Under the pieces are notes generated by a model. That model saw nothing but the letters and a program-made list of their open reading frames with translations, had not been told where the DNA came from and did not search any database. The translations under genes and the position numbers were made by a program. A DNA stretch of 64,000 nucleotides from NCBI RefSeq assembly GCF_002266465.3, contig NZ_CP029427.2, positions 4,342,501-4,406,500 on the forward strand, in the 5' to 3' direction. Positions 27,237 through 36,009 of the stretch are shown in pieces (the first letter of the stretch is position 1; every line of letters starts with the position of its first letter). Source of the DNA: Bradyrhizobium symbiodeficiens. Lineage in GTDB: Bacteria; Pseudomonadota; Alphaproteobacteria; Rhizobiales; Xanthobacteraceae.

Positions 27237-27716
27237 GCGAGGAGCGTCGGCAGCGGCTGGCGCGGACGGGTCGGGTCTGGAAGTCAATTGCGGCATGGCT
27301 CAGGCGTTCAAATTCCCCATGGAAGCGAATGGCGGTCGCCACGCGACTCCGCCTTCGGAGCCTGTCGCAGGCGCGCCGCCTTGTTGGATCGCCGCTCCCG
27401 ACAATCCGGTCCAAACCGGATCGTTCGCCAGCAATATGGGCCTGCCCCCGGCTCGCCGCAAGCTTGCAGAGGTCCGGCCGATGCGGCCATAGCGGTCCCG
27501 ATTCCCGGTTCGGGCGATCGGAGCAAGGTTAAACAATCCGGACCGATTTGACAAAAATTTCGCCACCGCGCCTTTAGAACCTGTTGACTAGGAACCGCGG
27601 TTGTTAACCCGGATGCGACGGTTTCACGCGGTACCTCCGGCTTTCTACGGTCGAGTTTACCTGCCGTTCAATGGCGTGGCGCGAAATCGGGCAAAACACC
27701 GATCTCGGGGATTGTC
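27237..27716. other. Intergenic region upstream of clpS and the Tad-like gene
   Basis: Divergent spacer of 480 bases, or 420 if clpS starts at 27296. No coding sequence, repeat or clear operator is recognised; it must hold the promoters of clpS and of the gene at 27717. Confidence 0.35.
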
Positions 27717-29060
27717 ATGTCTCGCCTACCGCTCGTCAGCCGCCTTGGTCGACAATTCGCCCGCTTCGCAGCGGCCGAGCAAGGCAATATCGCCGTGATC
27801 TTCGCCATCGCGCTGGTCCCGGTGCTGAGCTTCGTCGGCGCCGCAATCGACTACAGCCGCGCCGCCCAGGCCCGCGCCTCCATGCAGTCGGCCCTGGACT
27901 CCACCGCGCTGATGCTTTCCAGAGATCTGTCGGCCGGCACGATCACGACGTCGCAGATCAGCAGCAAGGCGCAGACCTACTTCAATGCGCTGTTCACCAA
28001 CACCACGACCCTGCCATCGGTCAGCGTCGGAGCCACCTATAACGCGAGCACCAGCATCGGCTCGACAATCCAGCTGACCGGAACCGGCACTTACACGACC
28101 AGCTTCATGAAGATCGCCGGCTTTCCGACACTCGGCATCGACACCAGCTCCACCAGCGCGTGGGGCCTGACGCGAATGCGCGTGGCCCTGGTGCTCGACA
28201 ACACCGGGTCGATGGCCCAGGACGGCAAGATGGCGGCGATGCAGACGGCCGCGAAAAACCTCGTCGACCAGCTCAGCACGCTCGCCAAGAATACCGGCGA
28301 CGTCTACATCTCGATCGTCCCCTTCGCGAAGGACGTCAATGTCGGCGCTAGCAACTACAACAAATCGTGGATCGATTTCAGCGATTGGGATGCGGCCAAC
28401 GGCACCTGCAACGCGAAAAACTACTGGGGACAATGCACAAGCTGGAAGCCGGCCAACCACAACACCTGGAACGGATGCGTGACCGACCGCGACCAGGATT
28501 ACGACACCAAGAACACCACGCCGACCAGCGGCAATGTCGGCACGCTGTTCCCGGCGGAGCAGTACTCCTACTGCAACACCGGCAGTTCGGCCTATCTGCA
28601 GCCGGTTATGCCGCTGAGCTACGACTGGTCCGCACTCAAGACCCGGATCGACGCCATGAAGCCCACCGGCAACACCAACCAGGGCATCGGCCTGGCCTGG
28701 GGCTGGATGACGCTCTCGACCGGCGATCCCATGAACGCGCCGGCCAAGGACACCAACTACACCTACAAGGACGCAATCGTGCTGCTCTCCGACGGTCTCA
28801 ACACGCAGAACCGCTGGTACAGCAACGCCTCGCAGATCGACGCGCGACAGAAGAAGCTCTGCGACAACGCCAAGGCCCAACCCAGCAACATCACGATCTA
28901 CTCGGTCCAGGTCAACACCGGCGGCGATCCGACCTCGAGCGTGCTGCAATATTGCGCCAGCAGTGCCGACAAGTTCTATCTCGTGACGTCGGCCAGCCAG
29001 ACCGTTTCGGTGTTCAAGGACATCGGCACATCGCTGTCGAAGCTGCGCGTGGCGCGCTGA
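27717..29060 (+). CDS. TadG-like pilus/secretion protein with VWA domain
   Basis: 447 residues. The N-terminus has the TadE/TadG-type membrane helix (EQGNIAVIFAIALVPVLSFVGAAIDYSRA, about 21-50). From about 155 comes a von Willebrand A domain with MIDAS start LVLDNTGSM (D161) and the later VLLSDGLNTQ. A cysteine-containing insert (YWGQCTSW, NGCVTDRD) interrupts the VWA fold. Related proteins sit in the inner membrane and project outward, linked to Tad pili. No other tad genes are near, so this is an isolated copy. A terminator hairpin follows. Confidence 0.82.
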   Translation: MSRLPLVSRLGRQFARFAAAEQGNIAVIFAIALVPVLSFVGAAIDYSRAAQARASMQSALDSTALMLSRDLSAGTITTSQISSKAQTYFNALFTNTTTLPSVSVGATYNASTSIGSTIQLTGTGTYTTSFMKIAGFPTLGIDTSSTSAWGLTRMRVALVLDNTGSMAQDGKMAAMQTAAKNLVDQLSTLAKNTGDVYISIVPFAKDVNVGASNYNKSWIDFSDWDAANGTCNAKNYWGQCTSWKPANHNTWNGCVTDRDQDYDTKNTTPTSGNVGTLFPAEQYSYCNTGSSAYLQPVMPLSYDWSALKTRIDAMKPTGNTNQGIGLAWGWMTLSTGDPMNAPAKDTNYTYKDAIVLLSDGLNTQNRWYSNASQIDARQKKLCDNAKAQPSNITIYSVQVNTGGDPTSSVLQYCASSADKFYLVTSASQTVSVFKDIGTSLSKLRVAR

Positions 29061-29081
29061 CGGATCGACCGCGTGCAAATA

Positions 29082-29110
29082 AAAAGCCCGGCTGGTTCAG
29101 CCGGGCTTTT
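29082..29110. terminator. Bidirectional intrinsic terminator
   Basis: Stem AAAAGCCCGGCT / AGCCGGGCTTTT with a short loop, A-rich on the left and T-rich on the right. It separates the convergent TadG-like and phasin genes. Confidence 0.85.
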
Positions 29111-29134
29111 CGATTCCAGGACGTCCTGAAAAAA

Positions 29135-29473
29135 TTACTGAGCGGCCGGGGTGAACTTCGACACGATGGTCTCGACCGGCTTGAACGCCTGCTTGGCGAG
29201 GTCGCTGTAGAGGCCGGCGATCTTCTGCGATTCCGCAACGAAGGTCTCGTAGGCGGAACGGGCGAAATCGGTCTGCGCTTCCATGGCCTTGTCCAGCGAC
29301 TTCACGCCGGAAAGCTTCTCGACGAAGGACTTGGTGTCTTCGAACGACTTCTTCGTATAGTCGCCATAGGCGCTGGCGATCGCCTGGAGGCCGTGCTGCA
29401 CCGAGGTCGCGGAGGCGACGTACTGCTCGAAGTGCTCTTTCCCGTAGCTCTGAAAGTCTTCAACCTTGAACAT
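29135..29473 (-). CDS. Phasin family protein
   Basis: 112 residues, all helical, starting MFKVEDFQSYGKEHFEQYV and with the phasin core SAYGDYTKKSFEDTKSFVEKLSGVKSLDKAMEAQTDFARSAYE (described here in pieces of the family pattern). Phasins coat polyhydroxyalkanoate granules. AAGGA precedes the ATG at 29473. The upstream region has two TGC-N3-GCA elements that fit autoregulation by PhaR. Confidence 0.9.
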   Translation of the reverse strand: MFKVEDFQSYGKEHFEQYVASATSVQHGLQAIASAYGDYTKKSFEDTKSFVEKLSGVKSLDKAMEAQTDFARSAYETFVAESQKIAGLYSDLAKQAFKPVETIVSKFTPAAQ

Positions 29474-29537
29474 TTCGGAATCCTTTTCCCTGGCTCGCGT
29501 CGGGAAGCCCCGGCTCCCTGACTCTGCCCACAATTAG

Positions 29538-29578
29538 TGCAACGCACAAAAAAGTCAATAAATTTGTGCGTCGCACAA
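29538..29578. promoter_or_regulatory. Pair of TGC-N3-GCA operators, candidate PhaR sites
   Basis: TGCAACGCA at 29538-29546 and TGCGTCGCA at 29567-29575; the second is the centre of a perfect 15-base palindrome (TTGTGCG T CGCACAA, 29564-29578). Their centres are 29 bases apart, close to three helical turns. PhaR in Paracoccus and relatives binds TGC-N3/4-GCA upstream of phasin genes. The rest of the spacer up to the gene at 29861 shows nothing else. Confidence 0.65.
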
Positions 29579-29860
29579 AATTCGACGCAAATCGCGGAAA
29601 TTCCCGGGGTTTCCCGCAAGGGTTCTTTAAGCTTTTGGAAACTCCGGGCCCCTACCCTGATTCCTGGACGTGTTCAGCTTCCGCAGACGGTCAAAAGCCG
29701 TTTGAGAACATCACCTTAGCCAGAATAGCGGTTCAGGCCCAACGTCCCCCGCGGCGAACACCAGCGGACGGACAGCCTGAGCAGGTAATGATCCCGGGTC
29801 CATTGGGCACAATTTCGCCTCACGAGCCGGTGATCAGTTGAGAAACGGGGACGGGGTTCC

Positions 29861-31690
29861 ATGCTTCGTAAAAACTTGTCTTCCTCGCGCTTGGCGCGGG
29901 TTGGCGTTTTCGGGCTTCTTACGGTCACCACCGCGGTCATCTTCACCACTGATGCCGCCGAGGCGCGGCGTCATCGCCGCCATTACGCGCACCACCGGGT
30001 GCAGCGCGATGTGTCCGAGAGTTCCAGCCCGAAATTCGCGTCCATCATCGTCGACGGCAATTCCGGCGCGGTGCTGCAGGCGACCAGCCCGGACGGGATC
30101 CGCCACCCCGCCTCGCTCACCAAGATCATGACGCTCTATCTGCTGTTCGAGCGTCTCGAGTCCGGGAAGATGAAGCTCGACACCGAGATGCCGGTGTCCC
30201 AGCACGCCGCCGATCAGGATCCGACCAAGCTGAACTTGCGCGCCGGCCAGACCATTCGCGTCGAGGACGCGATCAAGGGTCTCGTCACCCGCTCCGCCAA
30301 CGACGCAGCCGTCGTGATCGCGGAAGCGATCGGCGGCGACGAAGACGACTTCGCCCAGATGATGACGCGCAAGGCGCGCTCGCTCGGCATGTCCAAGACG
30401 GTGTACCGCAACGCCAACGGCCTTCCCAACGACGAGCAGGTGACGACCGCGCGCGACCAGGCCACGCTCGGCCGCGCCATCCAGGAGCGCTTCCCGCGTT
30501 ACTATCGCTATTTCGCGACCTCGACGTTCAACTGGCGCGGACAGTCGATCCGCAACCACAATCACCTGCTCGGCAGTGTCGAGGGCGTGGACGGCATCAA
30601 GACCGGCTACACCCGCGCCTCCGGCTTCAATCTCGTGACCTCGATGCGCCGCGGCAACCGTCATCTGATCGGTGTCGTGCTCGGCGGCCGCAGCGGCGGC
30701 TCGCGTGATGCGATCATGCGCAACCTGCTCGCGGAGAACCTCGAGAAGGGCGCGACCACCCACACCGTCGCCGCGGTCACGGAGCGCAACGGCGCTGACG
30801 CCAGCACGGAAATCGCCGACGCTTCGCCTGCGCCGGCCCGTCCGGTCCCGCAGGTTCAGGCCGCTTCTGCCCCTGCTCCTGAATCCGCTCAGTCGCGTCT
30901 CGCCGCACGGCTGTCGACGCTCGCGGCTGCGACGGCCGCGGTGCCGCCGGCCCCGATCAAGCCCGAAGTCCGGGCGACGGAATCCAGGATCGAGCCGGCG
31001 CCGCTCACCAACGGCGTGATCTCGAGCCAGCCGCTCTCCATCATCCCCGGCTCGTCCGAGCCGATGAAGCCGGTTCGGGTCAAGACGGTTCAGGTCAAGG
31101 GCGGCGCCGTGAAGATCGCCTCCGCCGCCTCCGCTCAGGTCGCCCCGCCGATCACCAACGCCATTCCGACCCGGTCCGACGTCGCGGAAACCTCCGGCGC
31201 CGTCGTCGCCCGGGCCGATCTCATCAACAAGCCCGAAATCGTCAGCCAGTCGGAAGCGCCGAAGGCCGAGATGGCCCGCACCGAGTTGCCGCGTCAGCCG
31301 ACGGGCTTCGGCACCGGCAACGGCATCCTCGGGGTGCTGCCGGCCGCAACGGCCGCCGCGCCCGTCCCGTCCGCTCCGAAGCTCGCCTCCGCCGATCCGA
31401 TGTCGATCCAGATGAGCGCCACCACCAAGCCGGTGGTCACCCACAGCGGCTGGATCGTCCAGGTCGGTGCGCTCGAGAGCGAGAACGAGGCCCAGCAGCG
31501 CATCGACGCCGCGCGCAGTTCGGCCCGCGGCCTGCTCAGCAAGGCCGATCCGTTCACCGAGCCTGTCGTCGCCAAGGACAACCGCAAGCTCTACCGCGCC
31601 CGCTTCGCCGGGCTCGATCGCGACCAGGCCGAAGCGGTCTGCCGCACCCTGAAGCGCGCCGAGATCTCCTGCATGACCGTCCGCAACTGA
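29861..31690 (+). CDS. D-alanyl-D-alanine carboxypeptidase (PBP5/6 type) with SPOR domain
   Basis: 609 residues. A signal sequence covers about 10-35. The transpeptidase domain has the three catalytic motifs S85-LTK, S145-AN and K247-TG. A long Ala/Pro/Ser-rich linker (about 280-520) follows, then a C-terminal SPOR domain (SGWIVQVGALESENEAQQRID... to the end) that binds denuded septal glycan. It trims D-Ala from stem peptides in the periplasm, and the SPOR domain would bring it to the division site. A hairpin terminator follows. Confidence 0.92.
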   Translation: MLRKNLSSSRLARVGVFGLLTVTTAVIFTTDAAEARRHRRHYAHHRVQRDVSESSSPKFASIIVDGNSGAVLQATSPDGIRHPASLTKIMTLYLLFERLESGKMKLDTEMPVSQHAADQDPTKLNLRAGQTIRVEDAIKGLVTRSANDAAVVIAEAIGGDEDDFAQMMTRKARSLGMSKTVYRNANGLPNDEQVTTARDQATLGRAIQERFPRYYRYFATSTFNWRGQSIRNHNHLLGSVEGVDGIKTGYTRASGFNLVTSMRRGNRHLIGVVLGGRSGGSRDAIMRNLLAENLEKGATTHTVAAVTERNGADASTEIADASPAPARPVPQVQAASAPAPESAQSRLAARLSTLAAATAAVPPAPIKPEVRATESRIEPAPLTNGVISSQPLSIIPGSSEPMKPVRVKTVQVKGGAVKIASAASAQVAPPITNAIPTRSDVAETSGAVVARADLINKPEIVSQSEAPKAEMARTELPRQPTGFGTGNGILGVLPAATAAAPVPSAPKLASADPMSIQMSATTKPVVTHSGWIVQVGALESENEAQQRIDAARSSARGLLSKADPFTEPVVAKDNRKLYRARFAGLDRDQAEAVCRTLKRAEISCMTVRN

Positions 31691-31710
31691 TCTTTCGCAA
31701 CCCTCCGATC

Positions 31711-31738
31711 AAATGCCCGCGCCCTGCGCGGGCATTTT
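31711..31738 (+). terminator. Intrinsic terminator
   Basis: Stem AAATGCCCGCG / CGCGGGCATTT, five-base loop, followed by TTTTG. It lies 20 bases after the carboxypeptidase stop. Confidence 0.85.
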
Positions 31739-31927
31739 TGTTTTGGGGATGCGGTGATGCCCAGAGCGGTTCGTGAGAACTCAGTTCCGCGACAACCTCT
31801 CGTCAAGGATTTACGGTTAAAACTTTACGCAAGAGATCAACCACGCCGACAAGGCGGGTGTCAGGGCGACGGCAGACAGAGCAAGCGGAGCTCACGCGGT
31901 ACGGGCGTTTGTAGCGTGGTGCCGGAG

Positions 31928-32653
31928 TTAGCCGTTATGCGTGCGAAGCAGAGTATCCTTGGCCTCGTTTACACGGGCAGCCAGGTAGTTCGACCCCCCC
32001 TGGTCGGGATGGAGTTTCTTCATCAGGGACTTGTGGGCCCGGCTGATGTCGTCGCGCCCCGCCCCCGGCTGCAGGCCAAGGATCTGATAGGCCTCCTCCG
32101 CCGTCATTTTGCCGCTCGCCGCCGGGCGGCGCTGCCCCCCTGCCGCGTCGCCCTGCGCGTTCTGACGCCAGGCGGGAAACCGGCGGTCCAGATAGCTTTC
32201 AAGTAAGGCTACGCTCTCGGCATCGAACGTCGGGACCATGGCCAGCAGGCTGGCGAGATCGAACTCGCCGAGATCGCGCCCGGCGTGAGGCCCGACGACG
32301 ATCTGCCCGCCGAGCTGGCCGGAGCCGTGGTCGAGCCGCATATCCAGGAATTGCGAGCGCACGCGCGAGGATTGCCCTGACGCGGGCGCAGCGCCGCCGC
32401 CGAACAGCCCCCCGACATTGCCGAAACTGGCATTTGCCAGCGGCGTCCAGCCCAGCAGCCCGGCGCCGAAAATCCCGAGCGGGATCGCTACCACCAGTTC
32501 GCCCTTCAGCCCCGTGAAGGCTGCGACCGCCAGCGCCACCACGCCGCCGCCGAATTTGACCGCGCGCGCCAGCGCCGCCGGGTTGGCCGAGCGGAACATC
32601 TGGAGCAGCAAGTAGAGCGTGATAATTGCGATAGCGCCGGCAATCAGGGTCAT
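31928..32653 (-). CDS. Membrane-anchored DnaJ-domain protein
   Basis: 241 residues. Two or three hydrophobic segments lie at the N-terminus (GAIAIITLYLLLQMF; GGGVVALAVAAFTGL; VAIPLGIFGAGLLGW). A soluble part follows (DLASLLAMVPTFDAESVALLESYLDRRFPAW), and a C-terminal J-domain has HPD at about 215-217 (MTAEEAYQILGLQPGAGRDD). This order, J-domain last, resembles Tim14/DjlC-type proteins that recruit DnaK to the membrane. It is 64 bases downstream of the VWA gene on the same strand, probably one operon. Confidence 0.85.
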   Translation of the reverse strand: MTLIAGAIAIITLYLLLQMFRSANPAALARAVKFGGGVVALAVAAFTGLKGELVVAIPLGIFGAGLLGWTPLANASFGNVGGLFGGGAAPASGQSSRVRSQFLDMRLDHGSGQLGGQIVVGPHAGRDLGEFDLASLLAMVPTFDAESVALLESYLDRRFPAWRQNAQGDAAGGQRRPAASGKMTAEEAYQILGLQPGAGRDDISRAHKSLMKKLHPDQGGSNYLAARVNEAKDTLLRTHNG

Positions 32654-32717
32654 GACCGGAATATAGTCGCCCTCGCGGCAAAATGCATGGCATACGCCCG
32701 GCCGCGACGCCCGAGCG

Positions 32718-33467
32718 CTACTTCATCTGGCCGATCAGCCTGGCCGCTCCGCTCGCGGTCTTCGCCAGCTTCAACAGGGCCTCGCGACCGCCGGCGGCAT
32801 AGGCCGCAGCAGCCCGCAGCAGCTCGCGCAACTGCGCTGCAGCGCCCGGATCGAACCGGCACCAGGCACCGCCGGTCAGGCGCGCGATCTCGCGAAAGGC
32901 CTGCTCGGCGACGGCGTCATGCCCCTCCTGAAACACGAACACGGGCACGTTGAGCATGCCGAGCTCGCCGGCCTTGGCGCAGAGCTCGTCGACCTTCTCC
33001 TCCATGGCATCGCCGACGAAGACGACGGCGCGCACGCCCGATGCGACCGCCTCGCGCCGCGCTTCGGTCAGCACCTTGCCGATCTGGGTGTCGCCGCCGC
33101 GGCAATCGATCTTGCTCATCAACGCCGCAAGCCTGGTGCTGTCGGAGATCCACCCGGTGGCGCGACACTCGCTGAAGCCGCGATAATAGACCAGCCGGAT
33201 GTCGAGACTGCCAAGCGCGGCGGTCTCACGAAACATGTCGGCCTGCAGCGCGCAGGCCATGTCCCAGGTCGGCTGCCGGCTCATCGTCGCATCCAGCGCG
33301 AAGATCAGCCGCCCCTTCGCCCCCGGCGCATGCGGCGACAGCGCATGCGCCTTGGCCACGAAGGCGGCGATGTCTTCCGCAGTCGACGTTCCGGCCTGCG
33401 GCACCGCGCGGCCTGCTTGCGCCGAGACGGCATCGCCGCTGCGCGGTTTGATGGGTTCTCCCGACAT
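32718..33467 (-). CDS. VWA domain-containing protein
   Basis: 249 residues, cytoplasmic (no signal). The VWA fold starts near residue 52 with MIDAS segment FALDATMSR, a variant D-x-T-x-S, followed by CRGGDTQIGKVLTEARREA (MIDAS Thr) and VVFVGDAMEEKVDELC. The C-terminal 40 residues are helical and Ala-rich. Function unknown; it pairs with the DnaJ-domain gene downstream. Confidence 0.8.
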   Translation of the reverse strand: MSGEPIKPRSGDAVSAQAGRAVPQAGTSTAEDIAAFVAKAHALSPHAPGAKGRLIFALDATMSRQPTWDMACALQADMFRETAALGSLDIRLVYYRGFSECRATGWISDSTRLAALMSKIDCRGGDTQIGKVLTEARREAVASGVRAVVFVGDAMEEKVDELCAKAGELGMLNVPVFVFQEGHDAVAEQAFREIARLTGGAWCRFDPGAAAQLRELLRAAAAYAAGGREALLKLAKTASGAARLIGQMK

Positions 33468-33522
33468 CCCTTGACCCTGCGTGGGCGGTTAATGTGGTTA
33501 GCGCAAACAGCCCGGTCAATGT

Positions 33523-33560
33523 GCAAAGCCCCCGCCGGCAGAGGCTGGCGGGGGCTTTGC
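33523..33560. terminator. Perfect 14-bp stem hairpin, likely terminator
   Basis: Arms GCAAAGCCCCCGCC and GGCGGGGGCTTTGC are fully complementary with a 10-base loop. It lies 40 bases after the hydrolase gene at 33601-34461 (minus) and upstream of the VWA gene. A T-run is missing beyond TTT, so intrinsic termination is likely but not certain. Confidence 0.65.
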
Positions 33561-33600
33561 AGATCGTGACTGACGATGGGGGCGCCGTCGGGAGAAGGCG

Positions 33601-34461
33601 TCAGCTCTTGGCAGGCGCCATCAAGGCGACCGGACCGGGCTCGAGGATTTTCGGCGGCGACGAATGCGTATCGACCGGTCCAACCTCGCTGTCGGTCGCG
33701 CTCAGGAATTTGTCGAGCATGCCCTGGATCGAGCTCTTGGCGACATCCGGACCGGTGTCGCGCATGTCGTTGTGCTGGAATTCGGTCTTCACGACCTGGA
33801 TGCCCGCCTTCTCGCATTCCTCGTCGGTCGGAATCACGCCTGCATCGGTCTTGAACTGCGGATCGTGCGAGCGGAACGACAGGATCTTGAACTTGCCGGC
33901 GGTGACGAAGGGCACGCGCAGATTGTCGAGCGTGACGACCTTCTTGACCTCATCCGGATACTGCTTGGCGAAATACATCGTGATGTCGCCGCCCATGGAA
34001 TGGCCAACCATCGTGACCTTGTCGTAGTCGGCGTTGGGCTGAACCTTCTTCATCTCCTGCACGGCGAGATGGATGTTGGCGACGCCGCGCAGGATCTGCG
34101 GCAGGCGGCCGACGTAGAGCTCGCCGGGCTTGGTCACCATCGGAGGATCGGTCGGCAGATCGTGCTGCGGGCTCAGGACCATGTAGCCGCGCGCAGCGAA
34201 GATGTTGGCGAGGAAGCCGTACTCGGTGTTCTTGACGGTGTTGCCGTGATTGATCACTGCGACCGGCAGCGTGATCATGCCGGCATTGGCCTGCATCTCC
34301 TTGTCGCGGCGCACCGCGATTTGCACGGGCACCGGGCGATTATCGCGCGAGGCGTCGTAGAAGGTGATGGTCTCGTGCTTGATGGCCCACTTGCTCGCCG
34401 TGAAATAGGCGATGCCGCAGAGAGCACTGACGGAAACCAGAACGGCAATTCCACGCTTCAT
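33601..34461 (-). CDS. Secreted or anchored alpha/beta hydrolase
   Basis: 286 residues with an N-terminal signal/anchor (GIAVLVSVSALCGIAYFTA), the nucleophile elbow GHSMGG, an oxyanion strand PVAVINHGNT and late acidic/His candidates (FQHNDMRDTG). The fold resembles dienelactone hydrolase/lipase-like esterases. The substrate is unknown. A Pro/Ser-rich tail ends the protein. It precedes the hairpin at 33523. Confidence 0.8.
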   Translation of the reverse strand: MKRGIAVLVSVSALCGIAYFTASKWAIKHETITFYDASRDNRPVPVQIAVRRDKEMQANAGMITLPVAVINHGNTVKNTEYGFLANIFAARGYMVLSPQHDLPTDPPMVTKPGELYVGRLPQILRGVANIHLAVQEMKKVQPNADYDKVTMVGHSMGGDITMYFAKQYPDEVKKVVTLDNLRVPFVTAGKFKILSFRSHDPQFKTDAGVIPTDEECEKAGIQVVKTEFQHNDMRDTGPDVAKSSIQGMLDKFLSATDSEVGPVDTHSSPPKILEPGPVALMAPAKS

Positions 34462-34803
34462 TTTCGTCCTCAGCCTCAGGCGCTTCGGCCTGAATCCCTG
34501 TTGAAAATCGTGTTCTTCCGGAGCTCTTTGGCCCCTTGTCGCCTATCGCTAATATATGTCACAGGCGCGTGACAGGAAGGCTAAATATTGTGAACCTGCA
34601 GCCCTTTCGTTGTGCGGCGCACACGTTTTCTGGGCACCCCATCCTCGCCAAGTTATTTCAGGGTGCACGTCACCATCCGACGCAACCGGTCTCGATTGGG
34701 TTCAATTTCAGGGTCAACGTAAGGTGAAAACGGCCGAACGCAGCCTCAGTTCCCGCGAGAACCCGGCCCTCAGGTCGATCGGAAGTAGTGATATACCGCC
34801 GTC
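34462..34803. other. Intergenic region without recognised gene
   Basis: Spacer of 342 bases between mipZ and the alpha/beta hydrolase gene, both on the minus strand. It should contain the hydrolase promoter. I see no repeat, RNA gene or coding frame with codon character. Confidence 0.35.
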
Positions 34804-35727
34804 TCAGGCGCCGAGGATGTCGTGGACTTCGAGCGGCTTGTCGACCTGGTTGAACCACTCGGCCCGATTGGCGGCGCGACGGCGGCCGCGCTCATCCAGC
34901 GGCAGCTTGAGCTGGCGGAGCAGGCTCGTCACCTCCTCCCGCGCGGTGAGATGGCCGAGATTGGGCCGCATGCCGAGCGTAGCCTCGTCGATCTCATCGA
35001 GGGCGGTCAGGCCGCGCGGGAAAAATTCGCGATAGACGACGCGTTCGGCGAAGCCGTCGACGTAGCGGAAGCCGAGCCGCAGCGACAGATCCTTCAACCC
35101 CTCGGCGACCAGCTGCTTGTTGCGCGAGCCGAGCATGGACAGCCGATTGCGCACGACGATCCAGTCGGTGGTCGCGCCATCGAGTTGGCGGCGCTTGCGC
35201 CTGACGTCGCGCACCATCTCGGCGTAATGGCTCTCGCCCGTCACCGCGTAGGTGGCGGGATCGACGGTGCCGAGCACGTCGAAATCCAGGAAGCTGTCGT
35301 TGATCGGCGTGACCAGCGTGTCGGCCATCGAGTGTGCGAGGCGCATGAGGTAGCTGTCGGTGCCCGGCGTATCGATGACGATGAAGTCGAAGCTGCTCTC
35401 GACCGCCGAGACGGCCTCCATGAATTGCTGGAACTCGGAGTTCTCGTTCTCGGCGACCTGCATGGTCTCGCCGAGCTTGATGCAGCGGTGCGTCGGCAAC
35501 TCGAGCCCGAGCCCGGTGCGTCGCGCCCAGGCGGCACGGTTGCCGATGTAGTGCGTGAAGCTCTGCTGACGACAGTCGAGGTCGATGGTGGCGACGCGCT
35601 GGCCGGCCTTGAGGAGCGCAACGGCGATGTGCAGGGCGGTGGTCGACTTGCCGGAGCCGCCCTTCTCGTTGCCGAGCACGACCACATGCGCCGAGCCGGA
35701 TTGGCCTTGGCTAGCCTGCACAAGCAT
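34804..35727 (-). CDS. mipZ: Division plane positioning ATPase MipZ
   Basis: 307 residues, a ParA/MinD-family P-loop ATPase. The deviant Walker A is KGGSGKSTT (22-30), followed by ATIDLDCRQQSFTHYIGNR and the switch II region VIDTPGTDSYL. The C-terminal part (VRNRLSMLGSRNKQLV; GFRYVDGFAERVVYREFFPRG) is typical of alphaproteobacterial MipZ, which forms gradients from the ParB-bound poles and blocks FtsZ. GAGGAT precedes the chosen ATG at 35727; the frame could begin five codons earlier. Divergent from panC. Confidence 0.92.
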   Translation of the reverse strand: MLVQASQGQSGSAHVVVLGNEKGGSGKSTTALHIAVALLKAGQRVATIDLDCRQQSFTHYIGNRAAWARRTGLGLELPTHRCIKLGETMQVAENENSEFQQFMEAVSAVESSFDFIVIDTPGTDSYLMRLAHSMADTLVTPINDSFLDFDVLGTVDPATYAVTGESHYAEMVRDVRRKRRQLDGATTDWIVVRNRLSMLGSRNKQLVAEGLKDLSLRLGFRYVDGFAERVVYREFFPRGLTALDEIDEATLGMRPNLGHLTAREEVTSLLRQLKLPLDERGRRRAANRAEWFNQVDKPLEVHDILGA

Positions 35728-36009
35728 GGCGATCCTCAACACCTCAAGTGAATATCTTCGAGTTGGCCGCGTCTGCGGTCAAGTGAAATGCGTGACAGGT
35801 CATGCAAATCGTGCTGCGCCGTTCTTGATCATGAATAGCAGCGCCAATCTTCGTGTGTAATCCAGACCACAATGCCGCGAAGCCGTGCGCGACCATGCGG
35901 GATGCTGTGCCGCATCGGGATGCATGGCGTCCACGATCGCCGCTTGTTAAGGTTAGTCGCCCTGGCGCCAGGTCATGGCGCGCCGATTCTAAAACCCTGT
36001 CGAGTCCTG

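Noticed and set aside
29834..31444. A 536-codon frame opposite the carboxypeptidase, and a 450-codon frame opposite the TadG-like gene (27726-29078)
   Set aside because: Arg/Gly/Asp-rich shadow translations without any family character; the sense genes have clear motifs.
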